The position numbers and the translations under genes are program-made. DNA of 64,000 bases. It comes from Hydractinia symbiolongicarpus. Taxonomy: Eukaryota; Cnidaria; Hydrozoa; Anthoathecata; Hydractiniidae. Each line of letters opens with the position of its first letter. Positions within the stretch are counted from its first letter, which is position 1. The stretch covers positions 32,480,001 through 32,544,000 of the forward strand of contig NC_079882.1 in assembly GCF_029227915.1 (NCBI RefSeq), given 5' to 3'. Positions 47,801-60,700 of the stretch are shown in pieces. The notes under the pieces are model-generated. The model did not search any database. It was given only the letters and a program-made list of their open reading frames with translations, and was not told the DNA's origin.

Positions 47801-48230
47801 AAATCCCGGCTTGGCCCGTATAGTCAAAAGTATACAAAGAAAGTACCCAGGGAGTAAACTGATTTCCCAAACGATTTTTTAAAATATTTTTTCACCACTA
47901 AAACGCATGAGACTTGTAGTTTTCAAAAATGTTTTCATTTTTGATGAGACGCTGAATAAAAGCAGTTTAATCGCCGTCAAACGAAAACCTGCGATTTCCC
48001 TAAATGCCGGACTCGGCGCGTATAGTCAAAAGTATACAAAGAAAGTACCCAGGAAGTAAACTCATTTCCAGAACGATTTTTTAAATTATTTTTTCACCAC
48101 TAAAACGCATAAGACTTGTAGTTTTTAAAAATGTTTTCATTTTTTGTGAGACGCAGAATAAAAGAAGTTTAATCGCCGGCAAACGAAAACCTGCGATTTC
48201 CCGTAATCCCGTGCTTGGCCCGTATAGTCG

Positions 48231-49038
48231 AAAGTATACAAAGAAAGTACCCAGGGAGTAAACTCATTTCCCGAACGATTTTTTATATTATTTTTTTACC
48301 ACTAAACGCATGAGACTGGTAGTTTTCAAAAATATTTTCATATTTGATGGGACGCTGAATAAAAGAAGTTTAATCGCCGGCAAACGAAAATCCGCGATTT
48401 CCCGTAAATCCCGGACTCGGCCCGTATAGTCAAAAGTATACAAAGAAAGTACCCAGGGAGTAAAATCATTTCCCGAACTATTTTTTATATTATTTTTTTA
48501 CCCCTAAACGCATGAGACTTGTAGTTTTCAAAAATGTTTTCATTTTTGATGAGACGCTGAATAAAAAAAGTTTAATCGCCGGCAAACGAAAACCCGCGAT
48601 TTCCCGTAAATCCCGGGCTTGGCCCGTATAGTCAAAAGTATACAAAGAAAGTACCCAGGGAGTAAACTCATTTCCCGAACGATTTTTTATATTATTTTTT
48701 TACCACTAAACGCATGAGACTGGTAGTTTTCAAAAATATTTTCATATTTGATGGGACGCTGAATAAAAGAAGTTTAATCGCCGGCAAACGAAAATCCGCG
48801 ATTTCCCGTAAATCCCGGACTCGGCCCGTATAGTCAAAAGTATACAAAGAAAGTACCCAGGGAGTAAAATCATTTCCCGAACTATTTTTTATATTATTTT
48901 TTTACCCCTAAACGCATGAGACTTGTAGTTTTCAAAAATGTTTTCATTTTTGATGAGACGCTGAATAAAAAAAGTTTAATCGCCGGCAAACGAAAACCCG
49001 CGATTTCCCGTAAATCCCGGGCTTGGCCCGTATAGTCG
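48231..49038. repeat. 2-monomer tandem unit (404 bp), two copies
   Basis: The pair of monomers with CTGGTAG/GATGGGACG followed by the CCCCTAAACGC/AAAAAAAGTTTAATCG variant occurs twice in a row. ACTAAACGCATGAGACTGGT is at 48301 and 48705. The joint is where GGGCTTGGCCCGTATAGTC runs into AAAAGTATAC near 48630, instead of the usual GAATGTATAC after that variant. The same joint starts at the window end (63994-64000), as expected from the large duplication. Confidence 0.75.
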
Positions 49039-49779
49039 AATGTATACAAAGAAAGTACCCAGGGAGTAATCTCATTTCCCGAACGATTTTTTAAATTATT
49101 TTTTCACCACTAAAACGCATGAGACTTGTAGTTTTTAAAAATGTTTTCATTTTTGGTGAGACGCTGAATAAAAGAAGTTTAATCGCCGGCAAATGAAAAC
49201 CCGCGATTTCCCGTAAATCCCGGCTTGGCCCGTATAGTCAAAAGTATACAAAGAAAGTACCCAGGGAGTAAACTCATTTCCCAAACGATTTTTTAAAATA
49301 TTTTTTCACCACTAAAACGCATGAGACTTGTAGTTTTCAAAAATGTTTTCATTTTTGATGAGACGCTGAATAAAAGCAGTTTAATCGCCGTCAAACGAAA
49401 ACCTGCGATTTCCCTAAATGCCGGACTCGGCGCGTATAGTCAAAAGTATACAAAGAAAGTACCCAGGGAGTAAACTCATTTCATGAACGATTTTTTAAAT
49501 TATTTTTTCACCACTAAAACGCATAAGACTTGTAGTTTTTAAAAATGTTTTCATTTTTGGTGAGACGCTGAATAAAAGAAGTTTAACCGCCGGGAAATGA
49601 AAACCCGCGATTTCCCGTAAATCCCGGCTTGGCCCATATAGTCAAAAGTATACAAAGAAAGTACCCAGGGAGTAAACTCATTTCCCGAACGATTTTTTAA
49701 AATATTTTTTCACCACTAAAACGCATGAGACTTGTAGTTTTCAAAAATGTTTTCATTTTTGATGAGACGCTGAATAAAA

Positions 49780-51330
49780 GCAGTTTAATCGCCGTCAAAC
49801 GAAAACCTGCGATTTCCCTAAATGCCGGACTTGGCGCGTATAGTCAAAAGTATACAAAGAAAGTACCAAGGGAGTAAACTCATTTCCAGAACGATTTTTT
49901 AAATTATTTTTTCACCACTAAAACGCATAAGACTTGTAGTTTTAAAAAATGTTTTCATTTTTGATGAGACGCAGAATAAAAGAAGTTTAATGGCCGGCAA
50001 ACGAAAACCCGCGATTTCCCGTAAATCCCGGGCTTGGCCCGTATAGTCAAAAGTATACAAAGAAAGTACCCAGGGAGTAAACTCATTTCCCGAACGATTT
50101 TTTATATTATTTTTTTACCACTAAACGCATGAGACTTGTAGTTTTCAAAAATATTTTCATATTTGATGGGACGCTGAATAAAAGAAGTTTAATCGCCGGC
50201 AAACGAAAATCCGCGATTTCCCGTAAATCTGGGGCTTGGCCCGTATAGTCGAATGTATACAAAGAAAGTACCCAGGGAGTAATTTCATTTCCCGAACGAT
50301 TTTTTAAATTTTTTTTTCACCACTGAAACGCATGAGACTTGTAGTTTTCAAAAATGTTTTCATTTTTGATGAGACGTTGAATAAAAGAAGTTTAATCGCC
50401 GGCAAACGAAAACCCGCGATTTCCCGTAAATCCCGGGTGTGGCCGGTATAATCAAAAGTATACAAAGAAAGTACCCAGGGAGTAAACTCATTTCCCGAGC
50501 GATTTTTTAAATTACTTTTTCACCACTAAAACGCATGAGACTTGTAGTTTTTAAAAATGTTTTCATTTTTGATGAGACGCTGAATAACAGCAGTTTAATC
50601 GCCGTCAAACGAAAACCTGCGATTTCCCTAAATGCCGGACTCGGCGCGTATAGTCAAAAGTATACAAAGAAAGTACCCAGGGAGTAAACTCATTTCCAGA
50701 ACGATTTTTTAAATTATTTTTTCACCACTAAAACGCATAAGACTTGTAGTTTTTAAAAATGTTTTCATTTTTGATGAGACGCAGAATAAAAGAAGTTTAA
50801 TGGCCGGCAAACGAAAACCCGTGATTTCCCGTAAATCCCGGGCTTGGCCCGTATAGTCAAAAGTATACAAAGAAAGTACCCAGGGAGTAAACTCATTTCC
50901 CGAACGATTTTTTATATTATTTTTTTACCACTAAACGCATGAGACTTGTAGTTTTCAAAAATATTTTCATATTTGATGGGACGCTGAATAAAAGAAGTTT
51001 AATCGCCGGCAAACGAAAATCCGCGATTTCCCGTAAATCTGGGGCTTGGCCCGTATAGTCGAATGTATACAAAGAAAGTACCCAGGGAGTAATCTCATTT
51101 CCCGAACGATTTTTTAAATTTTTTTTTCACCACTGAAACGCATGAGACTTGTAGTTTTCAAAAATGTTTTCATTTTTGATGAGACGTTGAATAAAAGAAG
51201 TTTAATCGCCGGCAAACGAAAACCCGCGATTTCCCGTAAATCCCGGGTTTGGCCGGTATAATCAAAAGTATACAAAGAAAGTACCCAGGGAGTAAACTCA
51301 TTTCCCGAGCGATTTTTTAAATTACTTTTT
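49780..51330. repeat. 4-monomer tandem unit (810 bp), two copies
   Basis: AGAAGTTTAATGGCCGGCAA occurs at 49981 and 50791. AAATCTGGGGCTTGG, CACCACTGAAACGC, GAGACGTTGAATAAAAG and GGCCGGTATAATC follow in order in both copies. I noticed these words nowhere else in the window, so this 4-mer is a distinct local family. A few substitutions separate the copies, for example GGGTGTGG versus GGGTTTGG near 50440 and 51250. Confidence 0.82.
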
Positions 51331-51738
51331 CACCACTAAAACGCATGAGACTTGTAGTTTTCAAAAATGTTTTCAATTTTGATGAGACGCTGAATAAAAG
51401 CAGTTTAATCGCCGGCAAATGAAAACCCGCGATTTCCCGTAAATCCCGGCTTGGCCCGTATAGTCAAAAGTATACAAAGAAAGTACCCAGGGAGTAAACT
51501 CATTTCCCAAACGATTTTTTAAAATATTTTTTCACCACTAAAACGCATGAGACTTGTAGTTTTCAAAAATGTTTTCATTTTTGATGAGACGCTGAATAAA
51601 AGCAGTTTAATCGCCGTCAAACGAAAACCTGCGATTTCCCTAAATGCCGGACTCGGCCCGTATAGTCAAAAGTATACAAAGAAAGTACCCAGGGAGTAAA
51701 ATCATTTCCCGAACTATTTTTTATATTATTTTTTTACC

Positions 51739-54700
51739 CCTAAACGCATGAGACTGGTAGTTTTCAAAAATATTTTCATATTTGATGGGACGCTGAATAA
51801 AAGAAGTTTAATCGCCGGCAAACGAAAATCCGCGATTTCCCGTAAATCCCGGGCTTGGCCCGTATAGTCGAATGTATACAAAGAAAGTACCCAGGGAGTA
51901 ATCTCATTTCCCGAACGATTTTTTAAATTACTTTTTCACCACTAAAACGCATGAGACTTGTAGTTTTTAAAAATGTTTTCATTTTTGATGAGACGCTGAA
52001 TAAAAGAAGTTTAATCGTCGGCAAACGAAAACCTGCGACTTCCCGTAAATCCTGGACTCGGCCCGTATAGTCAAAAGTATAGAAAGGAAGTACCCAGGGA
52101 GTAAACTCATTTCCCAAACGATTTTTTAAATTATTATTTCACCACTAAAACGCATGAGACTTGTAGTTTTTAAAAATGTTTTCATTTCTGGTGAGACGCT
52201 GAATAAAAGAAGTTTAATTGCCGGCAAACGAAAACCCGCGATTTACCGTAATCCCGTGCTTGGCCCGTATAGTCAAAAGTATACAAAGAAAGTACCCAGG
52301 GAGTAAACTCATTTCCCGAACGATTTTTTAAATTACTTTTTCACCACTAAAACGCATGAGACTTGTAGTTTTTAAAAATGTTTTCATTTTTGATGAGACG
52401 CTGAATAAAAGAAGTTTAATCGCCGGCAAACGAAAACCTGCGATTTCCCGTAAATCCTGGACTCGGCCCGTATAGTCAAAAGTATAGAAAGGAAGTACCC
52501 AGGGAGTAAACTCATTTCCCAAACGATTTTTTAAATTATTATTTCACCACTAAAACGCATGAGACTTGTAGTTTTTAAAAATGTTTTCATTTTTGATGAG
52601 ACGCAGAATAAAAGAAGTTTAATCGCCGGCAAACGAAAACCCGCGATTTCCCGTAATCCCGTGCTTGGCCCGTATAGTCAAAAGTATACAAAGAAAGTAC
52701 CCAGGGAGTAAACTCATTTCCCGAACGATTTGTTATATTATTTTTTTACCACTAAACGCATGAGACTGGTAGTTTTTAAAAATATTTTCATATTTGATGG
52801 GACGCTGAATAAAAGAAGTTTAATCGCCGGCAAACGAAAATCCGCGATTTCCCGTAAATCCCGGACTCGGCCAGTATAGTCAAAAGTATACAAAGAAAGT
52901 ACCCAGGGAGTAAAATCATTTCCCGAACTATTTTTTATATTATTTTTTTACCCCTAAACGCATGAGACTTGTAGTTTTCAAAAATGTTTTCATTTTTGAT
53001 GAGACGCTGAATAAAAAAAGTTTAATCGCCGGCAAACGAAAACCCGCGATTTCCCGTAAATCCCGGGCTTGGCCCGTATAGTCGAATGTATACAAAGAAA
53101 GTACCCAGGGAGTAATCTCATTTCCCGAACGATTTTTTAAATTACTTTTTCACCACTAAAACGCATGAGACTTGTAGTTTTTAAAAATGTTTTCATTTTT
53201 GATGAGACGCTGAATAAAAGAAGTTTAATCGCCGGCAAACGAAAACCTGCGATTTCCCGTAAATCCTGGACTCGGCCCGTATAGTCAAAAGTATAGAAAG
53301 GAAGTACCCAGGGAGTAAACTCATTTCCCAAACGATTTTTTAAATTATTATTTCACCACTAAAACGCATGAGACTTGTAGTTTTTAAAAATGTTTTCATT
53401 TCTGGTGAGACGCTGAATAAAAGAAGTTTAATCGCCGGCAAATGAAAACCCGCGATTTCCCGTAAATCCCGGCTTGGCCCGTATAGTCAAAAGTATACAA
53501 AGAAAGTACCCAGGGAGTAAACTCATTTCCCGAACGATTTTATAAAATATTTTTTCACCACTAAAACGCATGAGACTTGTAGTTTTCAAAAATGTTTTCA
53601 TTTTTGATGAGACGCTGAATAAAAGCAGTTTAATCGCCGGCAAACGAAAACCTGCGATTTCCCTAAATGCCGGACTCGGCGCGTATAGTCAAAAGTATAC
53701 AAAGAAAGTACCCAGGGAGTAAACTCATTTCCAGAACGATTTTTTAAATTATTTTTTCACCACTAAAACGCATAAGACTTGTAGTTTTTAAAAATGTTTT
53801 CATTTTTGGTGAGACGCAGAATAAAAGAAGTTTAATCGCCTGCAAACGAAAACCCGCGATTTCCCGTAATCCCGTGCTTGGCCCGTATAGTCAAAAGTAT
53901 ACAAAGAAAGTACCCAGGGAGTAAACTCATTTCCCGAACGATTTTTTATATTATTTTTTTACCACTAAACGCATGAGACTGGTAGTTTTCAAAAATATTT
54001 TCATATTTGATGGGACGCTGAATAAAAGAAGTTTAATCGCCGGCAAACGAAAATCCGCGATTTCCCGTAAATCCCGGACTCGGCCCGTATAGTCAAAAGT
54101 ATACAAAGAAAGTACCCAGGGAGTAAAATCATTTCCCGAACTATTTTTTATATTATTTTTTTACCCCTAAACGCATGAGACTGGTAGTTTTCAAAAATAT
54201 TTTCATATTTGATGGGACGCTGAATAAAAGAAGTTTAATCGCCGGCAAACGAAAATCCGCGATTTCCCGTAAATCCCGGACTCGGCCCGTATAGTCAAAA
54301 GTATACAAAGAAAGTACCCAGGGAGTAAAATCATTTCCCGAACTATTTTTTATATTATTTTTTTACCCCTAAACGCATGAAACTTGTAGTTTTCAAAAAT
54401 GTTTTCATTTTTGATGAGACGCTGAATAAAAAAAGTTTAATCGCCGGCAAACGAAAACCCGCGATTTCCCGTAAATCCCCGGCTTGGCCCGTATAGTCGA
54501 ATGTATACAAAGAAAGTACCCAGGGAGTAATCTCATTTCCCGAACGATTTTTTAAATTACTTTTTCACCACTAAAACGCATGAGACTTGTAGTTTTTAAA
54601 AATGTTTTCATTTTTGGTGAGACGCTGAATAAAAGAAGTTTAATCGCCGGCAAATGAAAACCCGCGATTTCCCGTAAATCCCGGCTTGGCCCGTATAGTC

Positions 54701-57700
54701 AAAAGTATACAAAGAAAGTACGCAGGGAGTAAACTCATTTCCCAAACGATTTTTTAAAATATTTTTTCACCACTAAAACGCATGAGACTTGTAGTTTTCA
54801 AAAATGTTTTCATTTTTGATGAGACGCTGAATAAAAGCAGTTTAATCGCCGTCAAACGAAAACCTGCGATTTCCCTAAATGCCGGACTCGGCCCGTATAG
54901 TCAAAAGTATACAAAGAAAGTACCCAGGGAGTAAAATCATTTCCCGAACTATTTTTTATATTATTTTTTTACCCCTAAACGCATGAGACTTGTAGTTTTC
55001 AAAAATGTTTTCATTTTTGATGAGACGCTGAATAAAAAAAGTTTAATCGCCGGCAAACCTAAACACGCGATTTCCCGTAAATCCCGGGCTTGGCCCGTAT
55101 AGTCGAATGTATACAAAGAAAGTACCCAGGGAGTAATCTCATTTCCCGAACAATTTTTTAAATTATTTTTTCACCACTAAAACGCATGAGACTTGTAGTT
55201 TTTAAAAATGTTTTCATTTTTGGTGAGACGCTGAATAAAAGAAGTTTAATCGCCGGCAAATGAAAACCCGCGATTTCCCGTAAATCCCGGCTTGGCCCGT
55301 ATAGTCAAAAGTATACAAAGAAAGTACCCAGGGAGTAAACTCATTTCCCAAACGATTTTTTAAAATATTTTTTCACCACTAAAACGCATGAGACTTGTAG
55401 TTTTCGAAAATGTTTTCATTTTTGATGAGACGCTGAATAAAAGCAGTTTAATCGCCGTCAAACGAAAACCTGCGATTTCCCTAAATGCCGGACTCGGCGC
55501 GTATAGTCAAAAGTATACAAAGAAAGTACCCAGGAAGTAAACTCATTTCCAGAACGATTTTTTAAATTATTTTTTCACCACTAAAAAGCATAAGACTTGT
55601 AGTTTTTAAAAATGTTTTCATTTTTGGTGAGACGCAGAATAAAAGAAGTTTAATCGCCGGCAAACGAAAACCTGCGATTTCCCGTAATCCCGTGCTTGGC
55701 CCGTATAGTCAAAAGTATACAAAGAAAGTACCCAGGGAGTAAACTCATTTCCCGAACGATTTTTTATATTATTTTTTTACCACTAAACGCATGAGACTGG
55801 TAGTTTTCAAAAATATTTTCATATTTGATGGGACGCTGAATAAAAGAAGTTTAATCGCCGGCAAACGAAAATCCGCGATTTCCCGTAAATCCCGGGCTTG
55901 GCCCGTATAGTCGAATGTATACAAAGAAAGTACCCAGGGAGTAATCTCATTTCCCGAACGATTTTTTAAATTACTTTTTCACCACTAAAACGCATGAGAC
56001 TTGTAGTTTTTAAAAATGTTTTCATTTTTGATGAGACGCTGAATAAAAGAAGTTTAATCGTCGGCAAACGAAAACCTGCGACTTCCCGTAAATCCTGGAC
56101 TCGGCCCGTATAGTCAAAAGTATAGAAAGGAAGTACCCAGGGAGTAAACTCATTTCCCAAACGATTTTTTAAATTATTATTTCACCACTAAAACGCATGA
56201 GACTTGTAGTTTTTAAAAATGTTTTCATTTCTGGTGAGACGCTGAATAAAAGAAGTTTAATTGCCGGCAAACGAAAACCCGCGATTTCCCGTAATCCCGT
56301 GCTTGGCCCGTATAGTCAAAAGTATACAAAGAAAGTACCCAGGGAGTAAACTCATTTCCCGAACGATTTTTTAAATTACTTTTTCACCACTAAAACGCAT
56401 GAGACTTGTAGTTTTTAAAAATGTTTTCATTTTTGATGAGACGCTGAATAAAAGAAGTTTAATCGCCGGCAAACGAAAACCTGCGATTTCCCGTAAATCC
56501 TGGACTCGGCCCGTATAGTCAAAAGTATAGAAAGGAAGTACCCAGGGAGTAAACTCATTTCCCAAACGATTTTTTAAATTATTATTTCACCACTAAAACG
56601 CATGAGACTTGTAGTTTTTAAAAATGTTTTCATTTTTGATGAGACGCAGAATAAAAGAAGTTTAATCGCCGGCAAACGAAAACCCGCGATTTCCCGTAAT
56701 CCCGTGCTTGGCCCGTATAGTCAAAAGTATACAAAGAAAGTACCCAGGGAGTAAACTCATTTCCCGAACGATTTGTTATATTATTTTTTTACCACTAAAC
56801 GCATGAGACTGGTAGTTTTTAAAAATATTTTCATATTTGATGGGACGCTGAATAAAAGAAGTTTAATCGCCGGCAAACGAAAATCCGCGATTTCCCGTAA
56901 ATCCCGGACTCGGCCAGTATAGTCAAAAGTATACAAAGAAAGTACCCAGGGAGTAAAATCATTTCCCGAACTATTTTTTATATTATTTTTTTACCCCTAA
57001 ACGCATGAGACTTGTAGTTTTCAAAAATGTTTTCATTTTTGATGAGACGCTGAATAAAAAAAGTTTAATCGCCGGCAAACGAAAACCCGCGATTTCCCGT
57101 AAATCCCGGGCTTGGCCCGTATAGTCGAATGTATACAAAGAAAGTACCCAGGGAGTAATCTCATTTCCCGAACGATTTTTTAAATTACTTTTTCACCACT
57201 AAAACGCATGAGACTTGTAGTTTTTAAAAATGTTTTCATTTTTGATGAGACGCTGAATAAAAGAAGTTTAATCGCCGGCAAACGAAAACCTGCGATTTCC
57301 CGTAAATCCTGGACTCGGCCCGTATAGTCAAAAGTATAGAAAGGAAGTACCCAGGGAGTAAACTCATTTCCCAAACGATTTTTTAAATTATTATTTCACC
57401 ACTAAAACGCATGAGACTTGTAGTTTTTAAAAATGTTTTCATTTCTGGTGAGACGCTGAATAAAAGAAGTTTAATCGCCGGCAAATGAAAACCCGCGATT
57501 TCCCGTAAATCCCGGCTTGGCCCGTATAGTCAAAAGTATACAAAGAAAGTACCCAGGGAGTAAACTCATTTCCCGAACGATTTTATAAAATATTTTTTCA
57601 CCACTAAAACGCATGAGACTTGTAGTTTTCAAAAATGTTTTCATTTTTGATGAGACGCTGAATAAAAGCAGTTTAATCGCCGGCAAACGAAAACCTGCGA

Positions 57701-60700
57701 TTTCCCTAAATGCCGGACTCGGCGCGTATAGTCAAAAGTATACAAAGAAAGTACCCAGGGAGTAAACTCATTTCCAGAACGATTTTTTAAATTATTTTTT
57801 CACCACTAAAACGCATAAGACTTGTAGTTTTTAAAAATGTTTTCATTTTTGGTGAGACGCAGAATAAAAGAAGTTTAATCGCCTGCAAACGAAAACCCGC
57901 GATTTCCCGTAATCCCGTGCTTGGCCCGTATAGTCAAAAGTATACAAAGAAAGTACCCAGGGAGTAAACTCATTTCCCGAACGATTTTTTATATTATTTT
58001 TTTACCACTAAACGCATGAGACTGGTAGTTTTCAAAAATATTTTCATATTTGATGGGACGCTGAATAAAAGAAGTTTAATCGCCGGCAAACGAAAATCCG
58101 CGATTTCCCGTAAATCCCGGACTCGGCCCGTATAGTCAAAAGTATACAAAGAAAGTACCCAGGGAGTAAAATCATTTCCCGAACTATTTTTTATATTATT
58201 TTTTTACCCCTAAACGCATGAGACTTGTAGTTTTCAAAAATGTTTTCATTTTTGATGAGACGCTGAATAAAAAAAGTTTAATCGCCGGCAAACGAAAACC
58301 CGCGATTTCCCGTAAATCCCCGGCTTGGCCCGTATAGTCGAATGTATACAAAGAAAGTACCCAGGGAGTAATCTCATTTCCCGAACGATTTTTTAAATTA
58401 CTTTTTCACCACTAAAACGCATGAGACTTGTAGTTTTTAAAAATGTTTTCATTTTTGGTGAGACGCTGAATAAAAGAAGTTTAATCGCCGGCAAATGAAA
58501 ACCCGCGATTTCCCGTAAATCCCGGCTTGGCCCGTATAGTCAAAAGTATACAAAGAAAGTACCCAGGGAGTAAACTCATTTCCCAAACGATTTTTTAAAA
58601 TATTTTTTCACCACTAAAACGCATGAGACTTGTAGTTTTCAAAAATGTTTTCATTTTTGATGAGACGCTGAATAAAAGCAGTTTAATCGCCGTCAAACGA
58701 AAACCTGCGATTTCCCTAAATGCCGGACTCGGCCCGTATAGTCAAAAGTATACAAAGAAAGTACCCAGGGAGTAAAATCATTTCCCGAACTATTTTTTAT
58801 ATTATTTTTTTACCCCTAAACGCATGAGACTTGTAGTTTTTAAAAATGTTTTCATTTCTGGTGAGACGCTGAATAAACGAAGTTTAATCGCCGGCAAATG
58901 AAAACCCGCGATTTCCCGTAAATCCCGGCTTGGCCCGTATAGTCAAAAGTATACAAAGAAAGTACCCAGGGAGTAAACTCATTTCCCGAACGATTTTATA
59001 AAATATTTTTTCACCACTAAAACGCATGAGACTTGTAGTTTTCAAAAATGTTTTCATTTTTGATGAGACGCTGAATAAAAGCAGTTTAATCGCCGGCAAA
59101 CGAAAACCTGCGATTTCCCTAAATGCCGGACTCGGCGCGTATAGTCAAAAGTATACAAAGAAAGTACCCAGGGAGTAAACTCATTTCCAGAACGATTTTT
59201 TAAATTATTTTTTCACCACTAAATTGCATAAGACTTGTAGTTTTTAAAAATGTTTTCATTTTTGGTGAGACGCAGAATAAAAGAAGTTTAATCGCCTGCA
59301 AACGAAAACCCGCGATTTCCCGTAATCCCGTGCTTGGCCCGTATAGTCAAAAGTATACAAAGAAAGTACCCAGGGAGTAAACTCATTTCCCGAACGATTT
59401 TTTATATTATTTTTTTACCACTAAACGCATGAGACTGGTAGTTTTCAAAAATATTTTCATATTTGATGGGACGCTGAATAAAAGAAGTTTAATCGCCGGC
59501 AAACGAAAATCCGCGATTTCCCGTAAATCCCGGACTCGGCCCGTATAGTCAAAAGTATACAAAGAAAGTACCCAGGGAGTAAAATCATTTCCCGAACTAT
59601 TTTTTATATTATTTTTTTACCCCTAAACGCATGAGACTTGTAGTTTTCAAAAATGTTTTCATTTTTGATGAGACGCTGAATAAAAAAAGTTTAATCGCCG
59701 GCAAACGAAAACCCGCGATTTCCCGTAAATCCCCGGCTTGGCCCGTATAGTCGAATGTATACAAAGAAAGTACCCAGGGAGTAATCTCATTTCCCGAACG
59801 ATTTTTTAAATTACTTTTTCACCACTAAAACGCATGAGACTTGTAGTTTTTAAAAATGTTTTCATTTTTGGTGAGACGCTGAATAAAAGAAGTTTAATCG
59901 CCGGCAAATGAAAACCCGCGATTTCCCGTAAATCCCGGCTTGGCCCGTATAGTCAAAAGTATACAAAGAAAGTACCCAGGGAGTAAACTCATTTCCCAAA
60001 CGATTTTTTAAAATATTTTTTCACCACTAAAACGCATGACACTTGTAGTTTTCAAAAATGTTTTCATTTTTGATGAGACGCTGAATAAAAGCAGTTTAAT
60101 CGCCGTCAAACGAAAACCTGCGATTTCCCTAAATGCCGGACTCGGCCCGTATAGTCAAAAGTATACAAAGAAAGTACCCAGGGAGTAAAATCATTTCCCG
60201 AACTATTTTTTATATTATTTTTTTATCCCTAAACGCATGAGACTTGTAGTTTTCAAAAATGTTTTCATTTTTGATGAGACGCTGAATAAAAAAAGTTTAA
60301 TCGCCGGCAAACCTAAACCCGCGATTTCCCGTAAATCCCGGGCTTGGCCCGTATAGTCGAATGTATACAAAGAAAGTACCCAGGGAGTAATCTCATTTCC
60401 CGAACGATTTTTTAAATTATTTTTTCACCACTAAAACGCATGAGACTTGTAGTTTTTAAAAATGTTTTCATTTTTGGTGAGACGCTGAATAAAAGAAGTT
60501 TAATCGCCGGCAAATGAAAACCCGCGATTTCCCGTAAATCCCGGCTTGGCCCGTATAGTCAAAAGTATACAAAGAAAGTACCCAGGGAGTAAACTCATTT
60601 CCCAAACGATTTTTTAAAATATTTTTTCACCACTAAAACGCATGAGACTTGTAGTTTTCGAAAATGTTTTCATTTTTGATGAGACGCTGAATAAAAGCAG

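Larger units (their letters stand above)
34757..51738. repeat. Large tandem duplication, copy 1
   Basis: This 16,982-bp stretch is repeated directly after it, from about 51739 to beyond the window end. The offset is 16,981 bp up to about 37.02 kb, then 15,364 bp. The 1,617-bp step is an 8-monomer block present twice here and once in copy 2. Shared private changes include AAATTGCATAAGAC at 43857 and 59221, TTTTTTGTGAGACG near 48141 and 63505, and AACCTAAACACGCG. Only a handful of differences was found by eye, for example at 39358, 44223, 44862, 47740, 47861 and 48230. A further tandem copy of a single monomer (46361-46767) is shared by both. Confidence 0.85.
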
